Assembly (NCBI GenBank): GCA_900538465.1
Contig: UPXV01000005.1
Span: 21,927 to 85,926, forward strand
Length of the DNA stretch: 64,000 nucleotides
Direction: 5' to 3'
From: an uncultured Erysipelotrichaceae bacterium
Lineage (GTDB): Bacteria; Bacillota_I; Bacilli_A; Erysipelotrichales; Coprobacillaceae
In this document: positions 24,834 through 33,781 of the stretch, piece by piece
Layout: every line of letters starts with the position of its first letter
Numbering within the stretch: position 1 is the stretch's first letter
Translations under genes and position numbers: made by a program
Notes under the pieces: model-generated
The model's database searches: none
What the model was told of the DNA's origin: nothing
The model's input: only the letters and a program-made list of their open reading frames with translations

Positions 24834-26843
24834 ATGAGTGATATTCAATTATTAAAAACAACACAAAAGCGTTATGATATATTAGAAAGTATGAATATTC
24901 ATACATTAGAAGACTTATTAACTTGTTATCCATATCGCTATGAGATTATAGAAGAAACATATCCAACCCATGAAGATGATCATATGATTATAGAAGCAAT
25001 TGTCTCATCTCCAATAAAAATCTTTTTTAAAGGAAAAATGTCGAGAATGTCATTTCAGGTGATTGATCATTATCAAAATGAATATCAAGTGACAATATTT
25101 AATCGTCATTTTTTAAGACAATATTTAAAAATCAATACAATTATTACAATTATTGGGAAATGTCAAAACTATAAAATTACTGCAACTGATATAAAAATCA
25201 AACCCATCAAAGATATTCAAGGTATTCATCCTGTTTATTCTATAAAAGAAGGATTAACTCAAAAATCTTTTCAACAATATATCAAAAAAGCATATCAACT
25301 TTTAAAGGATGATATCATCACTTATGTTCCTGAAAAATATATCATGAAACATCATCTTATTCATAAAACAATGGCTATATGGAATATTCATTTTCCAGAA
25401 ACACAAGAAGATATTAAACAGGCTCTAAGATATTTAAAATATGAAGAATTTTTAAAATTTCAATTAACAATGCAATTTATCAAACAACAACGTTCTTTGG
25501 AAGTAGGAACTGCAAAACTTTTTGATGTACAAAAGTTCCAAGATTTTCTCCTTTCTTTACCTTATCGCTTAACATCAGATCAAGAAAAATCTGTTAAGGA
25601 AATTGTGAGTGATTTAAGAAGCCCTCAAATGATGTATCGTTTTTTACAAGGGGATGTAGGAAGTGGAAAGACAGTTGTCAGTGCAATTGCTTTGTATGCT
25701 TCATATTTAGCAGGTTATCAAGGCGCGTTGATGGCACCAACAGAAATATTAGCCAGTCAACATTATCAGACACTTTGTCAATTTTTTAAAGAAACTGATG
25801 TCAAGATTGCTTTGTTAACAGGATCGTTATCTATTAAAGATAAAGAAAAACTTTATGAAGAAATCAAAAATGGAGATATTGATATTATTGTTGGAACACA
25901 TGCTTTGTTTCAAAAAAAGGTTGACTATCATAATCTTGGTTTTGTGATTACTGATGAACAACATCGTTTTGGAGTTGAACAACGAAAAGCTTTAAAAAAC
26001 AAAGGAAATCAAGTAGATTTCTTAATTATGAGTGCAACACCAATTCCTCGAACGCTTGCGATTTCTATGTATGGAGATATGGATGTTTCAACCATTAAAA
26101 CAATGCCAGTTGGTCGTATGCCTGTTATCAGTAAATATATTCATTCTTCTTCCATGAAACCAATTTTAAAAGATTTAAAAGATTATTTAGCGAGTGGTGG
26201 ACAATGTTATGTCATTTGCCCGTTGGTCGAAGACAGTGACGCTATTGATGCGAAAAGTGCATCACAAATTGCTGATGCTATGCAAAAATATTTCCAAGGT
26301 CAATATCATGTTGGTTTGCTTCATGGACAAATGAAAGATGAAGAAAAAGAAACAGTGATGCAAGATTTTCAAGATAATCGTATTCAAATCTTAGTTTCTA
26401 CAACTGTTGTGGAAGTTGGAGTGGATGTCAAGAATGCCAATATGATGGTTATTTATAATGCTGAACGTTTTGGAATGAGTCAATTACATCAATTGCGTGG
26501 AAGGGTTGGACGTGGGGCTCAACAAGCCTATTGTTATTTTATGAGTTCATCTTCAAGTCAAGACGCTATTGACCGTTTGAAATATCTAGAAAAGAGTCAT
26601 GATGGTTTTGAAATTTCAATGTATGATTTACAAGTGAGAGGGCCTGGAGAAGTTTTAGGAAGTCGTCAAAGTGGATTACCTACTTTTTTGGTTGCTGATG
26701 TCTTAAAAGATTTTCCGATTTTAACGGTGGCTCGTGATGATGCATTAGAAATTATTGATGACTATCATCATCAAAAAGGCTATCAACATCTTATGAGGAC
26801 AATTCAAGAAAATTTAAAAGAGAATAATGAATATGTTGATTAA
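24834..26843 (+). CDS. recG: ATP-dependent DNA helicase RecG
   Basis: This 669-residue protein has the N-terminal wedge (OB) domain up to about 230. The helicase core has Walker A GDVGSGKT, motif II DEQH, SATPIPRTL, and motif VI QLRGRVGRG. RecG remodels stalled forks and Holliday junctions. AAGGTGG precedes ATG 24834; the TTG three bases earlier is less likely. It precedes plsX-rnc, in the usual Firmicutes order without the fapR and fab genes. Confidence 0.97.
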   Translation: MSDIQLLKTTQKRYDILESMNIHTLEDLLTCYPYRYEIIEETYPTHEDDHMIIEAIVSSPIKIFFKGKMSRMSFQVIDHYQNEYQVTIFNRHFLRQYLKINTIITIIGKCQNYKITATDIKIKPIKDIQGIHPVYSIKEGLTQKSFQQYIKKAYQLLKDDIITYVPEKYIMKHHLIHKTMAIWNIHFPETQEDIKQALRYLKYEEFLKFQLTMQFIKQQRSLEVGTAKLFDVQKFQDFLLSLPYRLTSDQEKSVKEIVSDLRSPQMMYRFLQGDVGSGKTVVSAIALYASYLAGYQGALMAPTEILASQHYQTLCQFFKETDVKIALLTGSLSIKDKEKLYEEIKNGDIDIIVGTHALFQKKVDYHNLGFVITDEQHRFGVEQRKALKNKGNQVDFLIMSATPIPRTLAISMYGDMDVSTIKTMPVGRMPVISKYIHSSSMKPILKDLKDYLASGGQCYVICPLVEDSDAIDAKSASQIADAMQKYFQGQYHVGLLHGQMKDEEKETVMQDFQDNRIQILVSTTVVEVGVDVKNANMMVIYNAERFGMSQLHQLRGRVGRGAQQAYCYFMSSSSSQDAIDRLKYLEKSHDGFEISMYDLQVRGPGEVLGSRQSGLPTFLVADVLKDFPILTVARDDALEIIDDYHHQKGYQHLMRTIQENLKENNEYVD

Positions 26844-26878
26844 ATGTGTTATACTACTAAAAACAAGGAGTGATGAAA

Positions 26879-27862
26879 ATGTATAAATTAGCTATAGATG
26901 CGATGAGTGGTGATTTAGGAAGTGGGATTGTTGTAGATGCTTGCTTAGATTTTATAAAGACTCATCAAGATGTTGAACTTTATGTCACAGGAAAGAAAGA
27001 AGAACTTACACGATTAGAGAATGTTGAACGAATTCATGTTGTGGATGCAAGAGACATTGTTCCTATGGATGCTGGAATTATGTCAGTTCGTCGTAAAAAA
27101 GATTCAAGTATGGTTAAGGCTGTTACAATGGCTAATGACAATCTTGTTGATGGTGTTGTATCTTGTGGTTCAACAGGTGCTTTTTATACCAGTGCAATGT
27201 TATTTTTAAAACGTATTGAAGGTGTTGAAAAATCATGTTTAATGGCAGTCTTGCCAACCTATAATAAAAAAGGGGTTGCGATGCTTGATGTAGGTGCCAA
27301 TGCTGAAAATACCCCTGAACAATTAAAAGAATTTGCAATTATGGGACATATATATGCAAAAAATATCCGTGGTATTCAAAACCCAAAAGTTTCTTTATTA
27401 AATATTGGAAGTGAAGAGAAAAAAGGTGATGAAGTTCATCAAAAAACTTTTCAATTATTAAAAGATGAAGAAAAAATTAACTTCGTTGGAAATATTGAAG
27501 GAAGAGATTTGTTGTTAGGTGAAACTGATGTTGTGGTTACAGATGGATTTAGTGGAAATATCGCTTTAAAGACATGTGAAGGCGTAGCAGGGATTTTAAT
27601 GAAAATGGTGAAAGAAAGTATGATGTCTTCTTTAAAAGGAAAAATTGGAGCATTATTTGCAAAATCATCACTCTATTCATTAAAAGATCAATTTGATTAT
27701 AAATCAGTTGGTGGAGCATTAATGATGGGATTTGAAAAAGCAGTTGTCAAAGCGCATGGTGCCAGTGATGCAAAAGCCTTTATGAATGCGATGGATTTGG
27801 CCTATCAAATGGTCAAAATGGATGTGGTGACACAAATGAAAGAAGGATTGAAAAATTCATGA
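26879..27862 (+). CDS. plsX: Phosphate acyltransferase PlsX
   Basis: This 327-residue protein opens with MYKLAIDAMSGDLGSG and contains VSCGSTGAF and VTDGFSGNIALKT. PlsX makes acyl-phosphate from acyl-ACP for PlsY, the first step of phospholipid synthesis; it also accepts acyl-phosphate from the FakAB system (fakA lies upstream). Of three nearby starts, ATG 26879 has the best spacing (8 bases) from AAGGAG. It overlaps rnc by 4 bases, so the usual fabD-fabG-acpP block is missing here. Confidence 0.95.
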   Translation: MYKLAIDAMSGDLGSGIVVDACLDFIKTHQDVELYVTGKKEELTRLENVERIHVVDARDIVPMDAGIMSVRRKKDSSMVKAVTMANDNLVDGVVSCGSTGAFYTSAMLFLKRIEGVEKSCLMAVLPTYNKKGVAMLDVGANAENTPEQLKEFAIMGHIYAKNIRGIQNPKVSLLNIGSEEKKGDEVHQKTFQLLKDEEKINFVGNIEGRDLLLGETDVVVTDGFSGNIALKTCEGVAGILMKMVKESMMSSLKGKIGALFAKSSLYSLKDQFDYKSVGGALMMGFEKAVVKAHGASDAKAFMNAMDLAYQMVKMDVVTQMKEGLKNS

Positions 27863-28557
27863 AAATATTAGATTTTTTACGCCAAGAAAAAATACCTTAC
27901 CATGATTTGGGGTTATATAAAGAAGCTTTTACACATGCTTCATATGCCAATGAAGCTCACCATAGTAAAAAAGACTATGAACGTTTAGAGTTTATGGGTG
28001 ATGCTGTTTTACAACTTTATGTATCAGAATTTATTTTTAAACTTTTTCCGGATGTTCCTGAAGGAACATTAACAACTTTACGTAGCAAATTGGTTCGTGA
28101 AGAATCATTGGCTCGTTTTTCTAGAGAATTGGGATTAGGGGAATTGTTATATCTTGGTGTTGGTGAAGAAAAAAGTGGTGGACGTGATCGTGATAGTGTT
28201 TTGGCAAATATTTTTGAATCATTTATAGGAGCAGTTTATTTAGATTGTGGACATGGTGAAGTGATAAAAATTTTAGAACAAACGATTTATCAACATGTCA
28301 ATGATTTAGATTATGATGATATTACAGATTATAAAACAACCTTACAAGAATTGATTCAAGCTGATCAACGTCGTACAGTTACATATGAACTCTTAGAAAC
28401 ATGTGGTCCATCAAATGCGCCAGAATTTACAGTCGCTGTAACTATGGATGATATGCGTTTGGGTGTAGGTAAGGGAACAAGTAAAAAAAGAGCTGAACAA
28501 CAAGCCGCTAAAGATGCTTTAAATAAATTAGCAACAAGTGATTATAAGAAAAAATAA
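27859..28557 (+). CDS. rnc: Ribonuclease III
   Basis: This 232-residue protein has the nuclease signature ERLEFMGDAVLQL (near 42-54), the second acidic site in ANIFESFIGAVYLD, and a C-terminal double-stranded RNA-binding domain (about 158-228, with GVGKGTSKKRAEQQAA). It processes rRNA precursors and structured mRNAs. The start overlaps the plsX stop as ATGA. The usual downstream smc and ftsY are not here. Confidence 0.97.
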   Translation: MKILDFLRQEKIPYHDLGLYKEAFTHASYANEAHHSKKDYERLEFMGDAVLQLYVSEFIFKLFPDVPEGTLTTLRSKLVREESLARFSRELGLGELLYLGVGEEKSGGRDRDSVLANIFESFIGAVYLDCGHGEVIKILEQTIYQHVNDLDYDDITDYKTTLQELIQADQRRTVTYELLETCGPSNAPEFTVAVTMDDMRLGVGKGTSKKRAEQQAAKDALNKLATSDYKKK

Positions 28558-28570
28558 TCACTTGTTTTTT
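28535..28570 (+). terminator. Terminator overlapping the rnc 3' end
   Basis: CAAGTGATTAT (28535-28545) pairs with ATAATCACTTG (28554-28564), followed by seven T. The left arm lies in the last rnc codons. Confidence 0.85.
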
Positions 28571-28620
28571 TGCCTATGCAAAAGAATTTTTTCAACATAG
28601 TCTAATTTGGGAGGGATAAA

Positions 28621-28887
28621 ATGTATAATCCATATATGTATGATCAAGAAAGAATCACTTATCCAAAAGTTGGAGAAATTATTTTGTATACAGTGAATAA
28701 AGGTGATAATGTTTATCGACTAGCAAAAACATTTAATAGTGAAGTGGCTTGGATTCAAGCTATGAACAACTTAAATAAAGATATGATGATTCATACAGAT
28801 CAACAATTATTAATTCCAATTGTTTATCAAAATGTCAATCCAATGCCACAAGCATATCAAAGACAAAGTTATGACTTATATTTTTAA
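28621..28887 (+). CDS. Short LysM-domain protein
   Basis: This 88-residue protein has a Tyr/Pro-rich N-terminus (MYNPYMYDQERI), then one LysM motif (about 22-68: YTVNKGDNVYRLAKTF, NNLNKDMMIHTDQQLLIPI) and a short tail. LysM binds N-acetylglucosamine in peptidoglycan. There is no signal peptide, which resembles small spore-coat or cytoplasmic LysM proteins. GGGAGG precedes the ATG. It stands alone between terminators, and its role is unknown. Confidence 0.8.
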   Translation: MYNPYMYDQERITYPKVGEIILYTVNKGDNVYRLAKTFNSEVAWIQAMNNLNKDMMIHTDQQLLIPIVYQNVNPMPQAYQRQSYDLYF

Positions 28888-28943
28888 TCTTTTATGAATA
28901 AGATTTGATCTTTGACAAACACTATTAATAGGAGGTTTTTTCA

Positions 28944-29303
28944 ATGAAAAAGTTAACATTACTCTTATTAGCAATCATGATTTGTGGATGTACAAATCAA
29001 AAAGAACAATCAAAGCCAAAAACAACCTATCAAGATGGAACCTATACAACCACTGCAGTTGGTTATGGTGGAGAATTTCAAGTTCAAACAACAATTAAAG
29101 ATGATAAATTGGTAGATGTTGTTGTGAAGGAACATAATGAGACACCTTCTATTGGTGGTGTTGCCATAGAACAAATGATTGATAAGATGAAAAAAGAAAA
29201 CAAATATGATGTTGATACAATTTCAGGAGCAACATCTTCATCATCAGCATTAAAAAATGCTGTTGGTGAAGCTTATAAAAAAGCAAAGAATCAAACAGAA
29301 TAA
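28944..29303 (+). CDS. FMN-binding-domain lipoprotein
   Basis: This 119-residue protein has a lipoprotein signal (LLLLAIMICGC, lipidated Cys at 16). The FMN_bind domain starts at YQDGTYTTTAVGYGG and contains DTISGATSSSSALKNAV; the SGAT(S) Thr/Ser is where FMN is covalently attached in this family. Such proteins act in extracellular electron transfer or as partners of flavinyl transferases. No ApbE gene is in the window. AGGAGG lies upstream. Confidence 0.88.
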   Translation: MKKLTLLLLAIMICGCTNQKEQSKPKTTYQDGTYTTTAVGYGGEFQVQTTIKDDKLVDVVVKEHNETPSIGGVAIEQMIDKMKKENKYDVDTISGATSSSSALKNAVGEAYKKAKNQTE

Positions 29304-29324
29304 AGCAGAAATGCTTTATTTTTT
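29302..29324 (+). terminator. Terminator after the FMN-binding lipoprotein
   Basis: AAAGCA (29302-29307) pairs with TGCTTT (29312-29317) around GAAA, then ATTTTTTT. Confidence 0.8.
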
Positions 29325-29368
29325 TGATAAATTGGTATATGATATATGTCAAGACAGGGGGCAAAAAA

Positions 29369-30838
29369 ATGGAAAAAGCAAATGTCAGTAGTGAAAGAAA
29401 TATTACTTTAATTATGGACTTTTATGAATTAACAATGTCTTATAATTATTTTAAACTAGGAAAAGGGGATCAAATCGTTTATTTTGATATGTTCTTTAGA
29501 AAAAATCCTGATAATGGTGGATTTGTTATTTTTGCTGGTTTGCAACAATTAATTGAAGCTATTCAAGATATGCGATTTACAGAAGGCGATATAGAATATT
29601 TAAGAAGCTTAAATGTTTTTGATGAAGATTTCTTTGATTATTTAAGAAATTTCAAATTTACTGGAACAATCTATGCAATGAAAGAAGGAACACCCGTCTT
29701 TCCATATGAACCATTGGTTACAGTGAAAGCCAAATTGATTGAAGCACAATTGATTGAAACATTTTTGTTGGTAACAATCAATCATCAATCCTTAATAGCA
29801 ACCAAAGCACATCGTGTTTGTCAAGAAGCAAAAGGACGTCCAGTTATGGAATTTGGAGCAAGACGTGCACAAGGTTATGATGGTGCACATTATGGAGCAA
29901 GAGCGGCTTATATTGGTGGGGTTGCTGGAACAGCGACAACTTCTGCTGGAAAAGCTTTTGGTATTCCTGTTTTAGGAACAATGGCACATTCTTTTGTACA
30001 GTCATTTGACAGTGAATATGAAGCCTTTAAAGCTTATGCACAAAATTATCCAGATGCATGCGTATTGCTTGTTGATACATATGATACATTAAAGAGTGGA
30101 GTCCCTAATGCAATCAAAGTCGCAGAAGAAGTTTTGGCTCCAATGGGAAAAAGATTAGCTGGTATTCGTTTGGATAGTGGAGATATTGCATATTTAACAA
30201 AAAAAGCCAGAATGATGTTAGATGTTGCAGGATTACATGATTGTAAAATTACGGTTTCTAATTCATTGGATGAATATTTGATTCGTTCTGTTTTAGAACA
30301 AGGTGCACAAATTGATTCTTTTGGTGTTGGTGAAAATATGATTGTTTCAAAATCTTCACCAGTTTTTGGTGGTGTTTATAAGTTGGCAGCTGTTGAAAAA
30401 GATGGTGTGATTATCCCAAAAATTAAAATTTCAGAAAACACTGAAAAAATTACCAATCCAGGATATAAGAAAGTCTATCGTTTGATTGAAAAAGAAACCA
30501 ACAAAGCTTTTGCAGATATTATTGCATTCCATGATGAAGTTTTAGATGAAAATCAAGATTTAACCATTTATCATCAATCAGATGCATGGAAAAATAAAGT
30601 CTTGTATGCAGGTACATATGAAATACAACCTTTACAAACATTGATCTTTGATGAAGGAAAATGTGTTTATCCAGAATATTCTTTAGATGAAATTAGAACA
30701 TATTCTAATGAACAAAAAGCATTATTATGGGATGAAGTTTTCCGTTTAGAATATCCACATATTTATTATGTAGATTTAACAAAGAAATTATTAGATTATA
30801 AATTAAAAATGTTAGCTGAGGGACGAAATCATTCATGA
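29369..30838 (+). CDS. pncB: Nicotinate phosphoribosyltransferase
   Basis: This 489-residue protein shows the family motifs NITLIMDFYELTMS, EFGARRAQGYDGAHYGARAAYIGG, GIRLDSGDIAYL and FGVGENM. It makes nicotinate mononucleotide from nicotinate and PRPP, the salvage route to NAD. ATG 29369 follows AGGGGGC; the 15 earlier codons lack a site. The product suits the nicotinamidase-like hydrolase at 51492. The stop overlaps the next gene by 4 bases. Confidence 0.96.
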   Translation: MEKANVSSERNITLIMDFYELTMSYNYFKLGKGDQIVYFDMFFRKNPDNGGFVIFAGLQQLIEAIQDMRFTEGDIEYLRSLNVFDEDFFDYLRNFKFTGTIYAMKEGTPVFPYEPLVTVKAKLIEAQLIETFLLVTINHQSLIATKAHRVCQEAKGRPVMEFGARRAQGYDGAHYGARAAYIGGVAGTATTSAGKAFGIPVLGTMAHSFVQSFDSEYEAFKAYAQNYPDACVLLVDTYDTLKSGVPNAIKVAEEVLAPMGKRLAGIRLDSGDIAYLTKKARMMLDVAGLHDCKITVSNSLDEYLIRSVLEQGAQIDSFGVGENMIVSKSSPVFGGVYKLAAVEKDGVIIPKIKISENTEKITNPGYKKVYRLIEKETNKAFADIIAFHDEVLDENQDLTIYHQSDAWKNKVLYAGTYEIQPLQTLIFDEGKCVYPEYSLDEIRTYSNEQKALLWDEVFRLEYPHIYYVDLTKKLLDYKLKMLAEGRNHS

Positions 30839-31197
30839 GTTTTAAAAGAAGTGTACAAAGAGATAGAAAAGAAACAATAACACATCAAAAAGTTGATGAA
30901 AAAAGTGAATTCAAAAAGAATTTTACAATGACATGGGTTCCTTTGAAAATAGAAAGTTTTCTTATTTTTGTGGTTGTTTTTATCCTTTCTCAATTTCTTT
31001 TGGTTCCTTTGCTTACAAAAGTATTGAGTTATCAAATATCCTTAGTGCTTGTTCATGGCCTTTTTTCAAGTACATGCGTGGTTATTGCTTTTTGGTTATT
31101 GAATAAAGATCATTTATCATGGAAAGGATTTTTGTATAGGTTTGGCTTTTGTGCTTTGATGTTTGGAGGCTTTGCATTTGCAGTTGGTCTTTTATAA
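30835..31197 (+). CDS. Three-helix membrane protein of unknown function
   Basis: This 120-residue protein has a charged N-terminal 38 residues (Arg/Lys/Glu rich) and three hydrophobic helices (about 41-62, 66-87, 96-119). It starts on the pncB stop (ATGA overlap) and tyrA follows 12 bases later, so it is cotranscribed with both. I do not recognise a family. Confidence 0.6.
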   Translation: MSFKRSVQRDRKETITHQKVDEKSEFKKNFTMTWVPLKIESFLIFVVVFILSQFLLVPLLTKVLSYQISLVLVHGLFSSTCVVIAFWLLNKDHLSWKGFLYRFGFCALMFGGFAFAVGLL

Positions 31198-31209
31198 AAA
31201 GGAGATTAT

Positions 31210-32040
31210 ATGATTATTACAGTTGTAGGAATAGGGGTTATTGGGGGAAGCTATATCCAAGCTTTAAATGGATTAGGTCATAGTGTTTATGGTATTGATA
31301 CAGATGAAAAAACTTTACAACAAGCTAAAGATGATGGCTGTATTGTTGAAGGTTTTGTTGATGGATATGACATTATTAAAGAAAGTGATATGACAATTAT
31401 TTGTTTATATCCTTCTTTGGTCTTAGATTTTATTGCTTCACATGAGTTTAAAAAAGGCAGTATTGTTACAGATGTTGTTGGAATTAAATCTTATTTTTTA
31501 GAAAAAGCATTAAAAATCATTGATAAAGATGTTGAATATGTAAGTGGTCATCCAATGGCAGGACGTGAAAAAAAGGGTTATGCTTATGCAAGTCAAGCTG
31601 TTTTTCAAAATGCCAATTATATTGTTATTGAACATCAGAAAAACAAAAAAGAAACAATTGATTTTATGTGTCAATTTGTTTCTCAACTTGGCTTTAAGAG
31701 TGTAAAAATCATGAGTCCTTATGCTCATGATGAAATTATTTCCTTTACTTCACAGCTTCCTCATATGATTGCTGTGGCATTAATGAATAGTGATGATGAA
31801 AAATATGAAACAGGAAAGTATATAGGAGATTCGTTTAGAGATTTAACACGTATTGCCAATATTAATGCTGATTTGTGGAGTGAACTTTTCTTAAATAATC
31901 GGGATTATTTATTGGCTTCAATGCAGCGTTTTGAAGAACAATTTGATTTGTTAAAAAATGCATTATTAGATGGTGATGAAGAAGCTTTAAAGAATATGTT
32001 TAAAAAATCATCATTGCGTCGTGAAAAGTTGGAGAAATGA
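31210..32040 (+). CDS. tyrA: Prephenate dehydrogenase
   Basis: This 276-residue protein has an N-terminal NAD-binding motif (VVGIGVIGGSYIQAL, near 4-18). The catalytic-region HPMAGREKKGYAYAS is typical of TyrA, followed by the helical dimerisation domain. It converts prephenate to 4-hydroxyphenylpyruvate for tyrosine. No ACT or chorismate mutase domain is attached. AAAGGAG lies before the start. It stands apart from other aromatic genes. Confidence 0.9.
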   Translation: MIITVVGIGVIGGSYIQALNGLGHSVYGIDTDEKTLQQAKDDGCIVEGFVDGYDIIKESDMTIICLYPSLVLDFIASHEFKKGSIVTDVVGIKSYFLEKALKIIDKDVEYVSGHPMAGREKKGYAYASQAVFQNANYIVIEHQKNKKETIDFMCQFVSQLGFKSVKIMSPYAHDEIISFTSQLPHMIAVALMNSDDEKYETGKYIGDSFRDLTRIANINADLWSELFLNNRDYLLASMQRFEEQFDLLKNALLDGDEEALKNMFKKSSLRREKLEK

Positions 32041-32063
32041 TTTTGTTAATCATTTCTTTTTTT
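32034..32063 (+). terminator. Terminator after tyrA
   Basis: GAAATGATT (32034-32042) pairs with AATCATTTC (32048-32056), followed by seven T. Confidence 0.85.
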
Positions 32064-32072
32064 ATTTTTAAA

Positions 32073-32133
32073 GTTTAATATATTAAACAAATTGTTTAAA
32101 ATGTATTGCAATTCTTGAAATATTTTGTATAAT
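32073..32133 (+). promoter_or_regulatory. Promoter and palindrome before the pot regulator
   Basis: A perfect 16-base palindrome GTTTAATATATTAAAC (32073-32088) lies upstream of TTGCAA (32106-32111), 16 bases, TATAAT (32128-32133). Further GTTTA/TAAAC half-sites follow at about 32095 and 32150-32177. The XRE-cupin protein encoded next is the natural candidate to bind them. Confidence 0.55.
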
Positions 32134-32193
32134 AATTGTGTTTTGTATTTTAAACATTATGTTTCATATGACTAAACAAAGGGGAGTGAGACT

Positions 32194-32727
32194 ATGAACA
32201 TTGGCAGTAAGATTAAAAGAATAAGAATTGCCAATCAATTGACCTTAGAAGAATTGGCAAATCGTAGCGAATTAACAAAGGGATTTTTGTCACAGGTTGA
32301 ACGTAATTTAACATCTCCGTCAATAACCACCTTAGAAGATATATTAGAGGCTTTAGGAACGACATTGCATGAATTTTTTAGTGAAACACAAGAAGAACAA
32401 TTGGTATTTAAAAAAGAAGATTATTTTGTGAATACACAAGATGATTATGAAATTTCTTATATTGTTCCCAATGCACAAAAAAATGATATGGAACCTATTT
32501 TGATTGAAATTGAAAAAGGGAAATCTTCAATGGAAATGGAACCACATGATGGAGAAGAATTTGGTTATGTGATTTGTGGAAAAATTATTTTACATTATGG
32601 TGATAAAGAATTAAGTGTAAAAAAAGGGGAAACCTTCTATTTACCAGGAAAAAGAACACATTATCTTGAAAATGTTGGTGAATCCAAGGCTAAAGTGATT
32701 TGGGTTTCAACACCACCATTATTTTAG
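32194..32727 (+). CDS. XRE-family regulator with cupin sensor domain (PuuR-like)
   Basis: This 177-residue protein has an N-terminal helix-turn-helix (LTLEELANRSELTKGFLSQV, about 17-36) and a C-terminal cupin (about 105-170, with MEPHDGEEFGYVICGK and GETFYLPGKRTHY). Related regulators next to potABCD or polyamine genes respond to polyamines. Ten bases separate it from potA, so it heads the same operon and probably regulates it. The ligand is inferred from context. Confidence 0.88.
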   Translation: MNIGSKIKRIRIANQLTLEELANRSELTKGFLSQVERNLTSPSITTLEDILEALGTTLHEFFSETQEEQLVFKKEDYFVNTQDDYEISYIVPNAQKNDMEPILIEIEKGKSSMEMEPHDGEEFGYVICGKIILHYGDKELSVKKGETFYLPGKRTHYLENVGESKAKVIWVSTPPLF

Positions 32728-32737
32728 GGAGGATTAT

Positions 32738-33781
32738 ATGAAAAAATTAATTGAATTAAATAATTTAACAAAAGAATATAATGGTCAAGTGGTTTTAAAA
32801 GGAATTCATTTGGATATCCATGAAAATGAGTTTATGACATTGCTTGGACCAAGTGGTTGTGGGAAAACAACGACTTTACGTATTGTTGGTGGTTTTGAAG
32901 AAGCCAGTTCAGGAGAAGTTTTATTTGATGGTATTGATATTTCAACACTTCCACCATATAAAAGAGAAGTGAATACAGTTTTTCAAAAATATGCTTTATT
33001 TCCTCATATGAACGTTTTTGATAACGTTGCTTTTGGATTAAAGATAAAAAAACTTGATAAAGAGATTATTGAACAAAAAGTCTTAAGAATGTTGAATCTT
33101 GTGGGTCTTAAAGGCTTTGAAAAAAGAAATATTTCGCAATTGTCTGGTGGGCAACAACAACGTGTTGCAATTGCGAGAGCTTTAGTCAATGAACCAAAAG
33201 TTTTATTGTTAGATGAACCATTAGGAGCTTTGGATTTAAAATTAAGAAAAGCGATGCAAATTGAATTAAAAAATATTCAAAAAGAAGTTGGAATTACTTT
33301 CGTATATGTTACACATGATCAAGAAGAAGCTTTGACCATGTCAGATACAATTGTTGTTATGAATGATGGGGCAATTCAACAAATTGGAACACCAACAGAT
33401 ATTTATAATGAACCAGAAAATCGTTTTGTTGCTCAATTTATTGGTGAATCTAATATTGTTGAAGGTGTTTTTGTAAAAGATTTCTTAGTGGAATTTGATA
33501 ATCAACAATTTGTTTGTGTTGATAAGGGATTTGATGAAGGACAAGAGATAGATATTGTTTTAAGACCGGAAGATTTAGATATTGTAGAAATTGGACAAGG
33601 AAAAATTGAAGGGGTTGTTTCTTCAATTGTCTTTAAAGGTGTTCATTATGAAATTATGGTTGAAACAGATAACCGTGTTTATAAAGTGCACACAACAGAT
33701 ATGAGTGAAATTGGAAAAAAGGTAAATTTGGATTTTTGGCCTGAAGATATTCATGTCATGGAAAAAATGGGGACATATTAA
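32738..33781 (+). CDS. potA: Spermidine/putrescine import ATP-binding protein
   Basis: This 347-residue ATPase has Walker A GPSGCGKTT, signature LSGGQQQRVAIARA, Walker B VLLLDEPLGALD and switch VTHDQEEAL, followed by a C-terminal TOBE regulatory domain (about 240-340, RPEDLDI). It powers polyamine uptake together with PotB, PotC and PotD. Start follows GGGAGG, and the stop overlaps potB by one base. Confidence 0.95.
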   Translation: MKKLIELNNLTKEYNGQVVLKGIHLDIHENEFMTLLGPSGCGKTTTLRIVGGFEEASSGEVLFDGIDISTLPPYKREVNTVFQKYALFPHMNVFDNVAFGLKIKKLDKEIIEQKVLRMLNLVGLKGFEKRNISQLSGGQQQRVAIARALVNEPKVLLLDEPLGALDLKLRKAMQIELKNIQKEVGITFVYVTHDQEEALTMSDTIVVMNDGAIQQIGTPTDIYNEPENRFVAQFIGESNIVEGVFVKDFLVEFDNQQFVCVDKGFDEGQEIDIVLRPEDLDIVEIGQGKIEGVVSSIVFKGVHYEIMVETDNRVYKVHTTDMSEIGKKVNLDFWPEDIHVMEKMGTY

